From Leptoclinus maculatus (lineage: Eukaryota > Chordata > Actinopteri > Perciformes > Stichaeidae): 64,000 nucleotides of DNA. The first letter of the stretch is position 1, and each line of letters opens with the position of its first letter. Below are positions 1 to 13,800 of this stretch, piece by piece. The position numbers and the translations under genes are program-made. Below the pieces are notes generated by a model. The model saw only the letters and a list, made by a program, of their open reading frames with translations. It searched no databases and was not told the DNA's origin. The stretch covers positions 15,117,736 through 15,181,735 of the forward strand of contig JAVDOI010000016.1 in assembly GCA_032191485.1 (NCBI GenBank), written 5' to 3'.

Positions 1-428
1 CTCTAAACCTTCTACTCTGGAATCCTCATGATTGTTCTTTAGTTGGCTGTGTGGCCTCCTTTCATCCTCACTGAAACGCTGCAGTTCGGGTCCCTGTATT
101 TTCTACCACATTACTGCGAGGGATCTTAAACCTCGGGTCTTTTGAGATCTTGAAGCGAAGCGGTAAATTCATAAGCAGACACGCTTCGCTGTCCACACCT
201 TGGTGCGCTCAGGTGCTGGAAGCCGAGATTCCCTCCGCTCGCTGTTTACACGGCTTAAGGACGCCCCTTCGAAGACGCACACTTGCAGGCCTGTTTGCCT
301 GCGTGCTGTTTTTACAAGGCACTAATTAACACGTAGCGTACGCCGTCAGGGATGGGAGATCAACCTTTGTGCGTTAAGCCACTCTCATGCCCGCTCTGCT
401 CATTGATAAAAATTAGATTGCTCTGTTG

Positions 429-438
429 CCATATATGG
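429..438 (+). promoter_or_regulatory. CArG-box match (SRF binding consensus)
   Basis: CCATATATGG fits the SRF site consensus CC(A/T)6GG exactly. A second near match, CCTTATAAGC, lies about 45 bases downstream. In the duplicate copy (12811-12820) the last base reads T, so the site is perfect in only one of two noisy copies. Function as an intronic autoregulatory site is inference. Confidence 0.4.
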
Positions 439-3400
439 TATGGTTTCCCTGCCTGCTCTCTTGGCTGAGGCCCCTCACATTCCTTATAAGCTGCAGCTGT
501 CTTTGGAGTCCTGTGATCCCCCCCCCCCCCCCCCCCCACACTCATTTAGTGATATGGAGGGGAGGTAAGGATGTAGATATGAGCCGCTGGAATGGAAACA
601 TTCGAGCGATATTTTACGTCCCGTTTCATGTGACGGCTATTTAGGTGGCTGTCGGTGACGCTGTGACCCCCCCCCCCCCCCCATCCCCGCTGCAATTATG
701 AGTGTGGGAGACCAGCGTGGGCCCTGTGAAGCCCGCTCAGAATTGTCATTCTGTGATCCATGTCGGGATCAGCGCAGTTACGGTTAGGACCTGGCGAGTG
801 GATACGGCGGCCTCGGTTTCAAGGGGTTTGTGCAGTCTGATGCGTGCACCTCTGCAGCGTCTGGGCGCCATTCATCATGAGAGTAGTCTGTCATACATGC
901 AGTGCAAGCTAGTCTAAACAGTTCAGAGTTTGCAATGGCTGGGGGGGGGGGGGGGGGGGGGTGAAGGACATTTTGGAGAAGCAAAAGAAAAAGGGTTAGA
1001 AGATAAGTGCTGTGTATATTTTGTTCTTATCACAGATAACTGGCCCAAGCTCTGGAAAAATGGGCTTTGATTGTTTTTCAAGAACAAACTTTGTCCCCTG
1101 ATACTTATTATGATACCTAAAGCCAACGTATCTGCCAATACAGAGCACCGATCTTATATTTGGCACCTAGTGATCAAAAATGCAACATTATGCTCCAGGA
1201 ATTGCTGTGGCGCTGAAAGTTGATCCCACTGTAAATTAATGTCAATGGCTTTTGCTTTTGCTGCTAATCCGCCAAAAATGAAAGACCAACAAAGGCATCC
1301 TCCAATGTTCAACATGTAACATCGTGGAGGAATTAGCTCAAGTCGTTTTACATAAGCGGTCCAATAAAGGATCAACAGTTTCCTGCTCTGTAAATCCTAA
1401 ATCTCCTAAACTATTCACCAGAATTAGTTAATTTTTCTAAATACATTTTAAGTCGTGTAATGGATCTTGCAATGTCCGAGTCATGCTGCGTATCACCCGA
1501 CAGCTTCTTCTTTTCCTAGTTGATACGATAGCTTTGATTGATTGTTTGAGACTAAGTTACATCATCAGGGCTGACCTCTCTGGTTTTGGTCTTTGTTGAC
1601 TAAGATGTCTTTAGTAGATTAGTAACTTCAATTCTGTTAATGCTTCTTTTTCATTCTGAATTACTTAACAACGACACACAAGATTTAAAGCTTGGGTTGG
1701 TAACCTTGAGAAACTAACAAGAGCGCGTTTTAAGAGTTGTCCAGGAGAGCTTAGCCCAGTGTCGCTCTCTCTTCTTCTCTTTTCCAGTGGAAGTAGCTAG
1801 CAGGCCTCCCTCTAAAGCCCCCCCCCCCCCCCATAAAAATGATTATGATGAATGTAAACAACGAGCATGGCTCTTGTCTGTGCTCGCAGCTGTTAAGCTA
1901 GCAATTAAATAAGTCGACTAAAATATCTGTGGTCGGGAACAGCCCTACGCATTATCATCTGCGGATTGTTCTGATGCATATCTAGCTGCCGTGAATTGCT
2001 TCTTGGGCCAATGTCACCAGGCCTAAATCGGGTACTGACAAAACTAAGCTTGCGAAATGTCATCTAGCTGTGAGAGATGTCAGAACGAAGAGCAAGGGCT
2101 TCTTTCTAGGAACGTCTTTTTGGCATCGACTCGTATTATTCCACCCGGAGCGTCTTTAGTTGAGCCGATTGCAGCGTTAAAATAATACGACATTAAGTTT
2201 AGGTTGCGTGACTGGAAAACCCTGGCTTTTCTATCGTTATTGCTCTCGCAGCACACATTAAGCACTTAAAACTGACAGCTGAAGACAACAAGTTCAAGGC
2301 TGTTCTCTAAGGGCTGTAGCAATGCATTCTGGGAAATGTAATGTTGTCTGACGTAGAGGTGAATGAGGAAGGTCAAGGGTGAAGGAGTGACACCAAAAAT
2401 GAAAATACTTCACAGAGAGGGTACATTTGTAATTATTGTGGCGTCCCACAGCTGATCTTTGGATGGTTATGGCTTCTGTGGCTGCTTCTTGATATCAGAC
2501 GTGCCTACAGTACAGATGTTTTTATGCTTTTGGGGTTATTTTTGGAAGGGGATGGCAAATCCCACAACTCCTGTTTTGCTTAGAGGATCTAGCTTAGGGC
2601 AGAATTCTCAGTATCTCACAGTCTCCTCTGGTTTTCCCCTCCTCTTGCCTCCCTCACTTTCTCTCCTTTCTCTCCTTTCCTCCATCTCTTTCTCTCTCTT
2701 CCATGCTGCTCTGGCTTTCAGTGCTATTGCTGTTGTAATCTTGGTGACGTCTGTTTGTTGCCCTCCTGCTCATTAGCACAGATCACATTGTCTTTGTCGC
2801 TGTAGTGTTGCACGCGAAACGTGTTTGTTTTCCTCGCATTGTGGCTCTTTGGACGTCCTGCGACACATCTGACGGCCTCTTTATTTAACATATTGCATGC
2901 ATATAAAACGGTATTAAGTGAACAACTGAAAATGATTTGTTAATTAATTCAGTCTCAAATGGAGAACTGCACTTGAAAATATAGTATTCAAGATGTTTTT
3001 TGAATCCGTCTTCCTGTCTTAACTGCTGTTGTAAGGGCAGAGCAGCGGCTTGAAGTAGGTGACAAGAGAGAATCACTGAGATAATGGAAAGTTAATTTAC
3101 TTGTTAGATATGCGCTCTTATCACAAGGGTGCTCCTTAAACAGACAGTACGTAGAGAGAGGTTGTGTTGTCGGAGGGAGAGCAGCATGTCGGCAGTGTCA
3201 GAGCGGAGGGAAAGCAACTCCCCCGCCCCCCCCCCCCCCCCCCCCCCCCTTCCCCTTCCACCCCCTTATTTTACAGCAAGCAACTGGACAGGTCAGCCGC
3301 TATTGGCTGCACCTCCTCCACTTGGGCTGCCTTGCCTTTTTTAGCAGTCCCAAATGGAGCTGCAAATTCCATGTTGCTGGCAGGGTGACAGACAGGGAGA

Positions 3401-4104
3401 TGGGAGCCAGCAAATGGGAGATTAGACGAGGGCCAGCCACCAGCAAACGGCACAATGGGCTCTCCGACCAACACGGGACGAGCCTGCCAGTTGTCACCTT
3501 CAATTTGGAACGATTAATCCCTCATGAAGAGGGAATAATTTGTGTCCTGCTCTTTTTAATTACTCTCTCATTTCCTGTCGATCGTGTGATGTCTGTGAAT
3601 GCGAGGAGGGCAATGGAGGCTTTTATTCTTTTACCATATATAGAACCCTTACAAACGCCCATCATTTGGAAACCAGCGTATTGAAAGGACTTTTACAGAG
3701 GCATAAGAACCACTACCAAACCAAAGAACCCTAGAATTATTGCGTAAATAAGATTGCTGGTGTCTCTATCTATGGCATTCTGTCTCCGGATCTTTTTAAT
3801 ATTAGGATTTCACAAATGTATGATATTTGAGATCTCTTCGTTGAGTAAAATCATGTCCGTCTCTTGTCAAATGGATTACTTGGCATGTTCTGGAGGGTTC
3901 ACTCGGTGGCTGTGCAGAGTCCAGAGGAGTCCTTGCTTATTCCAGAAGACTCAGCCCTCCATCCGCACGACTATGAATTGTGGCGTAAAGAAATCTAAAT
4001 CAGCTTTTGCATTGTGAAAGAAATCTTTTTTTCCCCCTCAGGCTGATACAAACAATCCCTATGTGGTCATCAAACAAGTATAAATACATATAATATTACA
4101 CAAT

Positions 4105-4200
4105 GTAGGGCCACAACTAACGATTACATTCACTATCAATTAAGTCGCCTGTTATTTTTCTGAATTAATCTGTTAATTGTTTGGTAAATATAGCTGCAAA
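4105..4200 (+). mobile_element. Relic of a non-autonomous DNA transposon
   Basis: The stretch starting GGGCCACAACTAACGATTA and ending near TTAATTGTTTGGTAAATA resembles the common teleost repeat with ATCGATTAAT-type palindromic ends. Similar sequence occurs at about 40105-40150. It has a second copy at 16531-16626 in the duplicated block. Family assignment is from memory of the motif and needs a repeat-library search. Confidence 0.4.
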
Positions 4201-4245
4201 TTAAGAACGGATCAATCAACAACGTGTTTCATCATTAATAGGTTG

Positions 4246-4248
<3 letters not shown>

Positions 4249-4326
<78 letters not shown>
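4249..4326. repeat. (TA)n microsatellite, about 39 units
   Basis: An uninterrupted TA run of about 78 bases. An identical tract of the same length is at 16675-16752. Equal microsatellite length in both copies is itself evidence that the duplication is very recent or artificial. Confidence 0.97.
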
Positions 4327-4327
<1 letters not shown>

Positions 4328-6752
4328 TATTCAGACTTCCAGACCATTTGCATATGACAGTGAAGGGGTTCATTGTTAGTGATGGAGATGAGATGATGTA
4401 TCGGTGTGTAAGACTGAATCAGAAGGAGCAGGAGATGGAGTTAAGGAGGAGATGACAGTGCGGAGGCTTTGGCTACGCTTCTTCTCTGAAGGAATGCATT
4501 ACACCACTGAAGCCTATGTTTACTATGCACTGCCTTGACTCTGAACTGAAAGCCTGCGCTGTTTATAGACCGGCCAGTTGAACACAAGACACGTGGAGAC
4601 GGTCAAACAAAGCAGTAGGTCAGTGGAAGCTCGCTGTGTAGGTCACAGAGATAGTGTCAGTGTGACTGGACCTTTCAGGTTACCACATCGAAACCTGGAG
4701 GACCAATCAGTGGAGCCCAACTATCTGTTCATGTTGGATCGGAGTAGAAACATGAACGGAAAGCAAGATGTAGGGATGGAACGATATGAGATTTGATCAC
4801 TGAGCACGATAAAAAAAACACTCAATAAGTTGACCGTGGTCAATTTCCATTTTTGGGGATAATCGTAAATATTGTTGCACGTGTGACTTGAAAAAGCTCG
4901 TTATCATGGTAGAGAACTAAAAAAGAGAGCGTGACTTATAAAAAGTACAGATTATCATGTAAGAAAAAACAGACTCACACCATGTTGTATACATTTATCC
5001 TTTTTTATGCAGAGGGACCTTGTGATTTATGATTACCTTATATAAGATTGTTTGTTTTTCACTAAAAGGGATGTCACTAAAAATAAAGATCTATATGCAA
5101 TGAAAACATTTGTTTCTTAATGAAATGTAAGGGGATTCCAGTGTGTCTAAGTGCCATTTTAAGAGTTTTAAGCATATTTTGATTATCATAATATCGTGAA
5201 TCACAGTTACTTTGTCCAGGATAATTGTTGTTCCTATTGTCCCCATGCCTAGCAAGAGCAGCCATTTATTTCTTCATTGAACGGTGTAATAGGGAAAGGT
5301 TGGAACACTACGAGTCATATTGTCTTTTTTTTTTAAATGGCGCTACAAGGTGAAGCATCTCTGTGAATTCAGTCGTTCTTCTATGAACCCGATGTTGGGA
5401 ACTGCGAGGAGTCGTATGCTGCTGTCTTCTCACTCACGTGGCCTCCTGCTGCCTCAGCTGGCCCGGAAAGGGTTAATTCCCCCTCAGAGCTGCTCAGGTT
5501 TCCCGCCAGCTGTCTGTACCCTCAGCTGTTTGTACTCTCGCCCCGTTCCTGTCCCCAAACCTCACACAGACGCACATACTCTGCTACTGCTGTGGCTAAA
5601 AAGTGCTACTTGCTTCGCCACTGTGATGTTCACTTTCTCGACATACTTTTTGTCCTCCCCAGTCCCTTAACTGATTGTTGTTCTGCTTGGTTACCGCTTT
5701 ACTCTTCCTCTCTTATCTGTAACCCCTGCACCGATGTAGAGTGAGTCCTAGTGAACGTTAATGTAACAAATATCACTTCTCCTGGGAGAATGAAGACGTG
5801 GTGACGGCTTGCGTCACCGTCTGACTGTCAGCAATCACTCTGTGATGAATGACGGGCCTGATAGCTGTGCAGTAAATGGATTACATATTGTTCTTGGGTG
5901 AATTCATTCGGTTTTCCCTGTTGGTTGAAAGGGCAGAACAACTGCGAGTCCTCTGTGTGGCCCTCCCTCTTTGACTTTCCAGCTGCTGTTTAACTAAAGA
6001 GGTAAAGGACCTTGGACTGTCGGAGCCCCTCGGCAGGGCCTGGATCTGAGCTGCCGACGAGCTCACTCACTGTGTAACTTATCGTGTTGATTTTGAGCGG
6101 CTTGTATAAAACAACACCTCTAACCGTCCGTACATCATGAGGGCCAGAAAACTCTTTAATTAAAGATGACACAGTTGATCATTTGCTTATCCGGAGTTTC
6201 TTTTTACCTCATCAAATGAAAAAACAACAACTTCTGTTTAGTCATTGCAGTGAGCCATACTAGACTATCTTTGATATTACGAGCAGACTGGGATGTGGCT
6301 AAAGACTGGGAGCTAATCCTTACAGTTGTTTGCTCCACTGACATGTTTGCATCTTAGTATGTGTTTGGAAGTTCTTATCAGTGGAGTCCATGCTGGATTA
6401 TCCTCCTCTCACCCATGTAATCAGTCACGTATAAAAACCAATAGTGCTCTGCTAAAAGAGGTTGCTCCAGCCTGCTTCTACGCTACCTTTCTGTTCATAA
6501 TGAATGAGCCTTTTCAGAATTCAAGCTCATATGATGCAACGCACCTCATTCACTTGTGTGCTCATGGTAAGCCTGCCTGTTGTGACACATGGCTGTGTTT
6601 ACATATAATAACTAGGGGTGGGTGAAAAAATCGATACAGCATAGTATTGCGATATTTTGCGTGGCGATATTGTATCGATACACGGAAGCCAAGTATCGAT
6701 CTTTTATTATATAAACTTTTTGGCACTTGAAAAATAAAATCAATTGCTTTTT

Positions 6753-6952
6753 NNNNNNNNNNNNNNNNNNNNNNNNNNNNNNNNNNNNNNNNNNNNNNNN
6801 NNNNNNNNNNNNNNNNNNNNNNNNNNNNNNNNNNNNNNNNNNNNNNNNNNNNNNNNNNNNNNNNNNNNNNNNNNNNNNNNNNNNNNNNNNNNNNNNNNNN
6901 NNNNNNNNNNNNNNNNNNNNNNNNNNNNNNNNNNNNNNNNNNNNNNNNNNNN
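6753..6952. other. Assembly gap (200 N)
   Basis: Exactly 200 N characters, a round number typical of a gap of unknown size. It separates duplicate copy 1 from the srf 5' flank. The true proximal promoter of srf probably lies in or beyond this gap. Confidence 0.99.
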
Positions 6953-7148
6953 TGAGGGGGTAGCATCACTTTCGAAAAGTTGTCACGGTTATTTCCTGGA
7001 GTCTCATCCAATCTCAACGGGTCTGGTTTGTTTAACGTTATGTGGCCCAGTCGTGTAGCCTATGCGGTTAATCAGCCATTTACTGGGACAACGCGCTCCA
7101 GCTCTTTTAGCTAGTCGGTTAGAGACTCTGTTCAGTAGCCGAAATAGA
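6953..7148 (+). promoter_or_regulatory. srf: srf 5' flank / 5' UTR
   Basis: 196 bases between the gap and the srf start codon. No TATA box and no exact CArG box is visible, although SRF promoters in other vertebrates carry CArG boxes. Most of the promoter is therefore probably missing. Confidence 0.45.
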
Positions 7149-7812
7149 ATGTTACCGAGCCGGGTTGGATCGGCACCATCTGGAAACGGGTCAGTCTTCA
7201 GGCAGAGGTAACACCGGGACACGGTTCGGGGTTTGTCGTCAGCGGGATCCGCCTGTTTTAGTCAGGAGCAGGGGCAAGCTTTACCGGGGGTCGGCGACAG
7301 TGACGGGCGGAATCAGGGGGAAAGAGGACGCCGGCGGGATGCTGGGGCTAATCGGTCCAGGGGGCTCGAGAGGCGTGAGAACCGGGAAACGGACTGGGGT
7401 GACCTCTCTCCAGAGCGCCGTCCAGGGCAACATGGTGGGCTTGAACAACTGGAGTCGTGTTAGCTCACGGAGCCAGGTTCGACCCGGACAGAGAAAGCGC
7501 TCCGATGTGCAGCACGAGCTCGGATAATGACGCGGACTCCGGGAGATGAAGGATGACCCCTGTGGGTTCACTCGGGGACAGCAGGAATAGAGGGTGGTGA
7601 AACGAGAGAGAGGGGAGATGGAAGCCTCGGTGACGGGGCAGGAAGGTTGGGAATACCTCCCGAAGGTTAAGCATGGAGCCCCGGGGGGGTCGCGGGGGCA
7701 AAGCCCGGGAAGAAACACGTGGGCGCGTAAAGTAAAAGATGGAATTTATTGACAACAAGTTGAGGACGGTACACCACTTTCTGCAAGAGGAAGACTGGTT
7801 ATTTTGAAGAAG
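7149..7812 (+). CDS. srf: srf exon 1: N-terminus and first half of MADS box
   Basis: ATG at 7149 gives MLPS..GSAPSGNGS, like other SRF starts. The 3' end encodes the basic MADS region and ends AAGAAG before the donor GTGAGT at 7813. No single frame runs through: one is lost at a TAA near 7208, and indels also break the MADS region around 7715-7735, 7765 and 7797-7806. The low-complexity middle (Gly/Ser/Arg-rich) fits SRF. The reading frame as given is not usable. Confidence 0.88.
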
Positions 7813-10800
7813 GTGAGTCGGGGGATTTCGCCTTTGGAGGGCTCATTCAACGGCAGTCAACATTTGAGTTTGAGTGTAACTTCAGTCTTGTTCTGGATAC
7901 TCTGTAAAAAAAAAAAAATATATGCATTAGTCCTACTATTATATGGTGCTGGGAATGCTTTCCCATTCGTGGAATTAACGAGGGTTGGGGTTATATCTTA
8001 ATTAAGCTGTAGAATCATGACATCAGTGGGAAAGTAGGCCTACTGCACTATAATATAATAATAGAACAGTGGGCCACATTTAAAGGCAATTGACCTGCAA
8101 AGTGCATCTTTGATTACAATTCCTTTCTTTATAAAAGACAAAAAAACAATTGTGTGCACAAACTTGGCTCACTTGGATGTGAGGGAGTCCATGAACAGGC
8201 AGTTGGTTTTAAATAGACTTGAGCAAATGACAATTCATATTATGTCCATGCTCATCCCAGCTATCACAACACAAACGAGCACTCCTGTCACACAGATTCC
8301 AGATAAACTGACGCACTAATTCATGCCCCTATACACGTAAAGTTAGGCCTCGAACTGTTGGAAGTATAGTTCCTCCATCAGTAGCCCTCAGTCACACAGG
8401 CTTACTCCCCCCTTTCCTGTCATTGTCATTGTGAAGCAGGACTTTGCTTGCACGGGGCAGCCATGCAGGTGGTGAGCAGCAGCAGCAGGAGCAAGGGACG
8501 CCTGTAGTTGCCAACAGCTGACTAAACCCCAGGGAAACCAGATCAGAGGACAGTCAAGAGCACTCACACAGAAGAGGAGGAGCCAGGGACTGTCTGGGCA
8601 TGCATTATGGTAACTGTACGTTGTGATGCCAGCAGCGGCAGCATCCAGTGATGACCTTTCTTGTTCAAGTTTTGTTAGATGCGTCTGGCACAGGAGCAGT
8701 TGACAGTAAAGGACAGAACTCGGTCTCCATGGTGGTAATGATTTACCTCCACTGATTCAGTACCAAGCCGTATTAAACTGAACACAGCAGTCGTTTTGCT
8801 GCAAGGACGCGGCCATTTATCCATTATGAACTTAAATAAACACAATTGTTTACTGTAGTGCAAGAAGTATTCATTTGTTACTTTTGAAGCGCATGAAGTG
8901 TGTAATTCTGCTTTTTTTTTTTTTTTATTTTTTTATGTATCCCAGACTGTTGTCGTGGAAACTGAGGTGTCGTTATGTAGGCTCTTGGCAACAATGCACA
9001 CTGTTTTGACACACTGTGCGATGAGAGATTTTTTGGAACGGTTGCCTACACATGTCAGCATCAAAGAAATTGAGGAGGTGGGTTGAGTGGGAAGCTTCAT
9101 AGTAGACTGGTCTCAAACTGCTTTCTAGAATGAGCTTGTAGTTTAATTGATGAAGGATGTGGGAGTGAAGCGTCGGCCCCGTTTTCCTTCTCATCTAAAT
9201 TCTTTGGATTATGTAGCATGTAAATAACTGCACAATACAACTTGTTACGCAATTCGAATGCACAGGAGTACTCAACTAATGACTTGTGGCTCCTTTTGGG
9301 TTCAATATTTGTACAGTAAGGACATGATTTCATGTTTTCCCTGGCAGGACCGTCTAATTGTCATACCAGGAAAAAGCACATATGTAACTAATAACATAAA
9401 CCGTCGTCCATTCCATTGAAGTGCCCTCAATACACGTGCAAGTGAGCCAACGTGCGCAATACCAGGGCCTAAATGGAATGCAGGCCCCTACATTACTGTT
9501 CTTATTTACAAGCAATTGAAGACCCTGCCTTGGACACCCCAGGAACCTAAAATCCCTACTATATAACGTAATGATAAACTGAAAAAAAGTAAGGATAATG
9601 TTAAGTTATCTTTGATATTCTAGGGACTACCGTGATATGAGACTACTTAATGTCTTACATTTACAGGCTCACTAATAGTTGCAGTCCATCAACAATTTCC
9701 TGGAGCCTAAGGTGACATCTTCAAATAGCTAGATTTGTCTGACTAACCATCTAAATCAAGTTACTCCATTTACATTGATATAAACACACAACCATATTTG
9801 ATAATGTAGGGCCCTTTTGACCGGCGACGTTTTGTTGTGGACAGAGGAACAATTACAGGCCAGGATTAATTGGCACTAAAATGCAGCCATGAATATTTAT
9901 GAGCGTATCAGCAGAGCAAAGGGAAGTATTAAAGCATTGTGTGGGGTCCTAGTTTGTGCCGCCACCTTGCACCTTTAAGGTGACCAAATTAGTCCCTTTC
10001 CTGCCTTGGATGTTTGGCCAAACGGTCAGGACTGTTGTTAGAGACTCCTCTGTAGCTCTGCAGAGCTAATCAAGGGAGGTGGTAGTAGAAGAGGATGGCT
10101 GGGGCTGTGTAGTTCATTAACTACATTCTGTAGTGATGCATTAGCAGGGGGAGAGGTGAATCTGTGCAGCTAGACATTCCATTTAACACCGTTTCTTCAA
10201 TACGCACCACCACTAAAACCCCCTCTCTATATAATTACGGTTGAAGATGCTCCAGGGGACACCAGGCGCGTAGCAGCATTCAGCCCACTATAGCAGGAGT
10301 TGTTCATCATTGACCTTTCTGTGCTCTGTCATTCATATTATTGCACACAAAAGATAAATCTACAATCGGCTTCAGCAAGTGCCACATATAGAGTATTGGA
10401 CTGATAGGTGCCCACAATGAACACAGTGTCTGAGCATGATGGGAGTGGACCCCGGTAAGAATGCATGGTGTTATAACGCCTCAATAAAAGCCTTTTTAAT
10501 TTGAATGTGATTTGTCTCCTCCTCCTCCTCCTGTGCGCCCAGTTTACAATGACACTCTATCAGCCTGCTACTGACTGTACTGTGTTCACTGCAATGGTGA
10601 TGGTATTTGCGCTTGTGCCTTCACTAGCACCAGAAGGCATCCTCCACCACATAACTTGTGACTCATTTAGATAAAAAGGCTTCTCCTCAGGAGTTCAATC
10701 TGAGTGCAGCATCGGCGTGTGTATGCCTGTCTGTGTGTGTGTGTGTGTGTGTGTTGTGTGTGTGTGGTGTGTGTGTGTGTGTGTGATTGAGTTGAATCTC

Positions 10801-13800
10801 ATTGCGTTACAATGAGGAGTTTGGATGTGTGTGTGGTGTGTGTGTGTGCACCTGTATAATGAATGGCAAGGGAGCAGACTGATGGGCCTCATGTTTTCAC
10901 AGCCGGCCATAACCTCTGGGTGTTGAGAATGATTCCTTGTGTCCCCCCGATCAAGACTGGGTTACTGCGACTCCCAGCTCCATGCAAGCAGCTGCAATCA
11001 GTCTCTCAGCTATATCACACTCTTCTATTCTGGGAGCCTTATCTCATGTTTATTTTAGCTCATCATTTGTGCTATACGTCAGAGTACACTACAGAGGATA
11101 TTTTAGTTAATAGTGTTTTTATGTATTTCTTGGCTTCAACCGTTGGATTCTCTTACTGTATATTCCCTTCCAGTTGAGATCACTTTGTCTGTAGATGAAG
11201 GTAATCCAATGCTTATCTTTGTTGATGTTTGAACTGTAAACCTGACTCTTGGCCCATGCTCTCTGTCATAAACTTTAATTTTCCTTCTGTCTCTTTCCAG
11301 CCTATGAACCTCTCCACCCATGACGTGAACCCAGGTTCTACTGCTTGTGGCCAGCGCGAACTCGGGTCACGTCTACACCTTTGCCACACCGCCAAACTCC
11401 AACCCATGATCACGAGTGTGAAACGGCGAAAGCTCTGATCCAAACATGCCTCAACTCGCCGGACCCACTGCCCGCCTGCGCAACGACCCCTCCACGGACC
11501 CAACGCATAGCGGCCACGGCTTCGAGGAGACGGAATACCTCACCTATCAGGTGTCTGAGTCAGGAGAGCATGGGCGACACAAAGGTTAGAATCAAATTGG
11601 AAAGGAGACAACAATTAAGAAACCCACTTAGCGAGCGTAGCTTCTGAATTCCCATAAATGCACATCATAATATCCCTGTCCCCACAGCCTGGTCTTCCCA
11701 GAAACAATCTGTCCCCCGAGTTAAAGTCTTTGTGACTTTGAGACATTACTTGCATAGCAAATAATACAAATATAATAAAAAATAACGTGATGACAGCACC
11801 ATAGAGAGTCCAGCTAATGGATACAGTGGGAAATCTTACAGAGAAAAGGCTAGACAGTCACACGAGGAGAGCAAATAAATCAAACCTACAAGCACCTGTG
11901 GTAAATACCTTTGTCCTATTGTAAACAGTTTTTAACTTTTACCGGTAATATGCGAGGCCTCTGTTTTGGGCTTGTGGTTTGTTCTAAGCAACAAGTCATT
12001 TTTTTTTAATTAAAACCAAAAAGGTCTTCGTTGTCCTTTTCAAAGGGCTAAACCCTTGAAGGGAGAGCCAGAATAAGATGTAGAGTATTATCTCCACTCA
12101 CGAAAGGGAGCTGCTACACTTTACCTTTTGTTGACACTCTCATACCCAGGACAGCCTCGTAACACTCTGGGAGATAAATCACGTAGAGGCCCTGGCTATG
12201 TGTTAGGATGAGAAACAACACAACCTGCTGCCACGGAGGGAGCTTTGGTGTTTATCCTTCTATTTGGTGAACGGAGCAAGTCTTGGTGTTCACGGGAATG
12301 AAGCCGGAGATTGGTAACGAGAACTTACATTTCTGAAGATATTTCCACATCAGACATTTGTGCCGTTTCAACACTCTAAAACCTTCTACTCTGGAATCCT
12401 CATGATTGTTCTTTAGTTGGCTGTGGCCTCCTATCATCCTCACTGAAACGCTGCAGTTCGGGTCCCTGTATTTCTACCACATTACTGCGAGGGATCTTAA
12501 ACCTCGGGTCTTTTGAGATCTTGAAGCGAAGCGGTAAATTCATAAGCAGACATGCTTCGCATTCCACAACCTTGGTGCGCTCCAGGTGCTGGAAAGCCGA
12601 GGAGTCCCTCCGCTCGCTGTTTACACTGCTTAAGGACGCCCCTTCGAAGACGCACACTTGCAGGCCTGTTTGCCTGCGTGCAGTTTTACAAGGCACTACC
12701 TAATTAACACGTTAGCGTCCGCCGTCAGGGATGGAGATCACCTTTGTGCGTTAAGAGCCACTCCTCATGCCCGCTCTGCTCATTTGATAAAAATTAGATT
12801 GCCTCAGTTGCCATATATGTTATTGGTTTCCCTGCCTGCTCTCTTGGCTGAGGCCCCTCACATTCCTTATAAGCTGCAGCTGTCTTTGGAGTCCTGTGAT
12901 CCCCCCCCCCCCCCCCCCCACACTCATTTAGTGATATGGAGGGGAGGTTAAGGATGTAGGATATGAGGCCGCTGGAAATGAGGAAACAATCGAGCGATAT
13001 TTTCCGTCCCGTTATCATGTGACGGCTATTTAGGTGGCTGTCGTGACGTCCTCTTTGGAATTTTGACCCCCCCCCCCCCCCATCCCCGCCTGCAATTATG
13101 AGTGTGGGAGACCAGCGTGGGCCCTGTGGAAGCCCGCTCAGAATTGTCATTCAGTGATCCATGTCCGGGATCAGCGCAGTTACAGGTTAGGACCTGGCGA
13201 GTGGATACGGGCGGCCTCGGTTTCAAGGGGATTTGTGCAGTCAGATGCGTGCACCTCTGCAGCGTCTGGGCGCATTCATCATTAGAGTAGTCCTGTCATA
13301 CATGCAGTGCAAGCTAGTCTAAACAGTTCAGAGGTTTGCAATGGGCTGGGGGGGGGGGGGGGGGGGGTGAAGGACATTTGGGAGAAGCAAAAGAAAAGGG
13401 TAGGAAGATAAGTGCTGTGTATATTTTGTTCTTATCACAGATAACTGGCCCAAGCTCTGGAAAAATGGGCTTTGATTGTTTTTTCAAGAACAAACTTTGT
13501 CCCCTGATACTTATTATGATACCTAAAGCCAACGTATCTGCCAATACAGAGCACCGATCTTATATTTGGCACCTAGTGATCAAAATGCAACATTATGCTC
13601 CAGGGAATTGCTGTGGCGGCTGAAAGGTTGATCCCACTGTAAATTAAATGTCCATGGCTTTTGCTTTTTGCTGCTAATCCGCCAAAAATGAAAGACCAAC
13701 AAAGGCATCCTCCAATGTTCAACATGTAAACACTCGTGGAGGAATTATAGCTCAAGTCGTTTTACATAAGCGGTCCAATAAAGGATCAACAGTTTCCTGC

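Larger units (their letters stand above)
1..6752 (+). repeat. Duplicate copy 1 of srf intron 2 segment (probable false duplication)
   Basis: This block matches 12374-19178 base for base at a constant offset of 12426 from position 2021 to 6752. In the first 2 kb the two copies differ by many one- to few-base indels, with a net loss of 53 bases here. The block lies upstream of srf exon 1, yet its partner lies inside srf intron 2. It stops abruptly at an N gap, about 140 bases into a hAT element. Perfect identity over 4.7 kb, next to a gap, points to an assembly artefact or a retained second haplotype rather than a true segmental duplication. It contains no supported coding exon: poly-C runs at about 511-537 and 3229-3249, a (TA)n tract and transposon relics are what can be seen. 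Confidence 0.93.

Noticed and set aside
3129..3388. Two overlapping proline-rich open frames
   Set aside because: They are produced by a poly-C run inside srf intron 2; no homology, and duplicated at 15555-15814.
4177..4455. Open frame with an Ile-Tyr repeat
   Set aside because: It is a translation of the (TA)n microsatellite.
6562..7058. Open frames crossing the N gap
   Set aside because: Most residues are unknown; they exist only because N was not read as stop.
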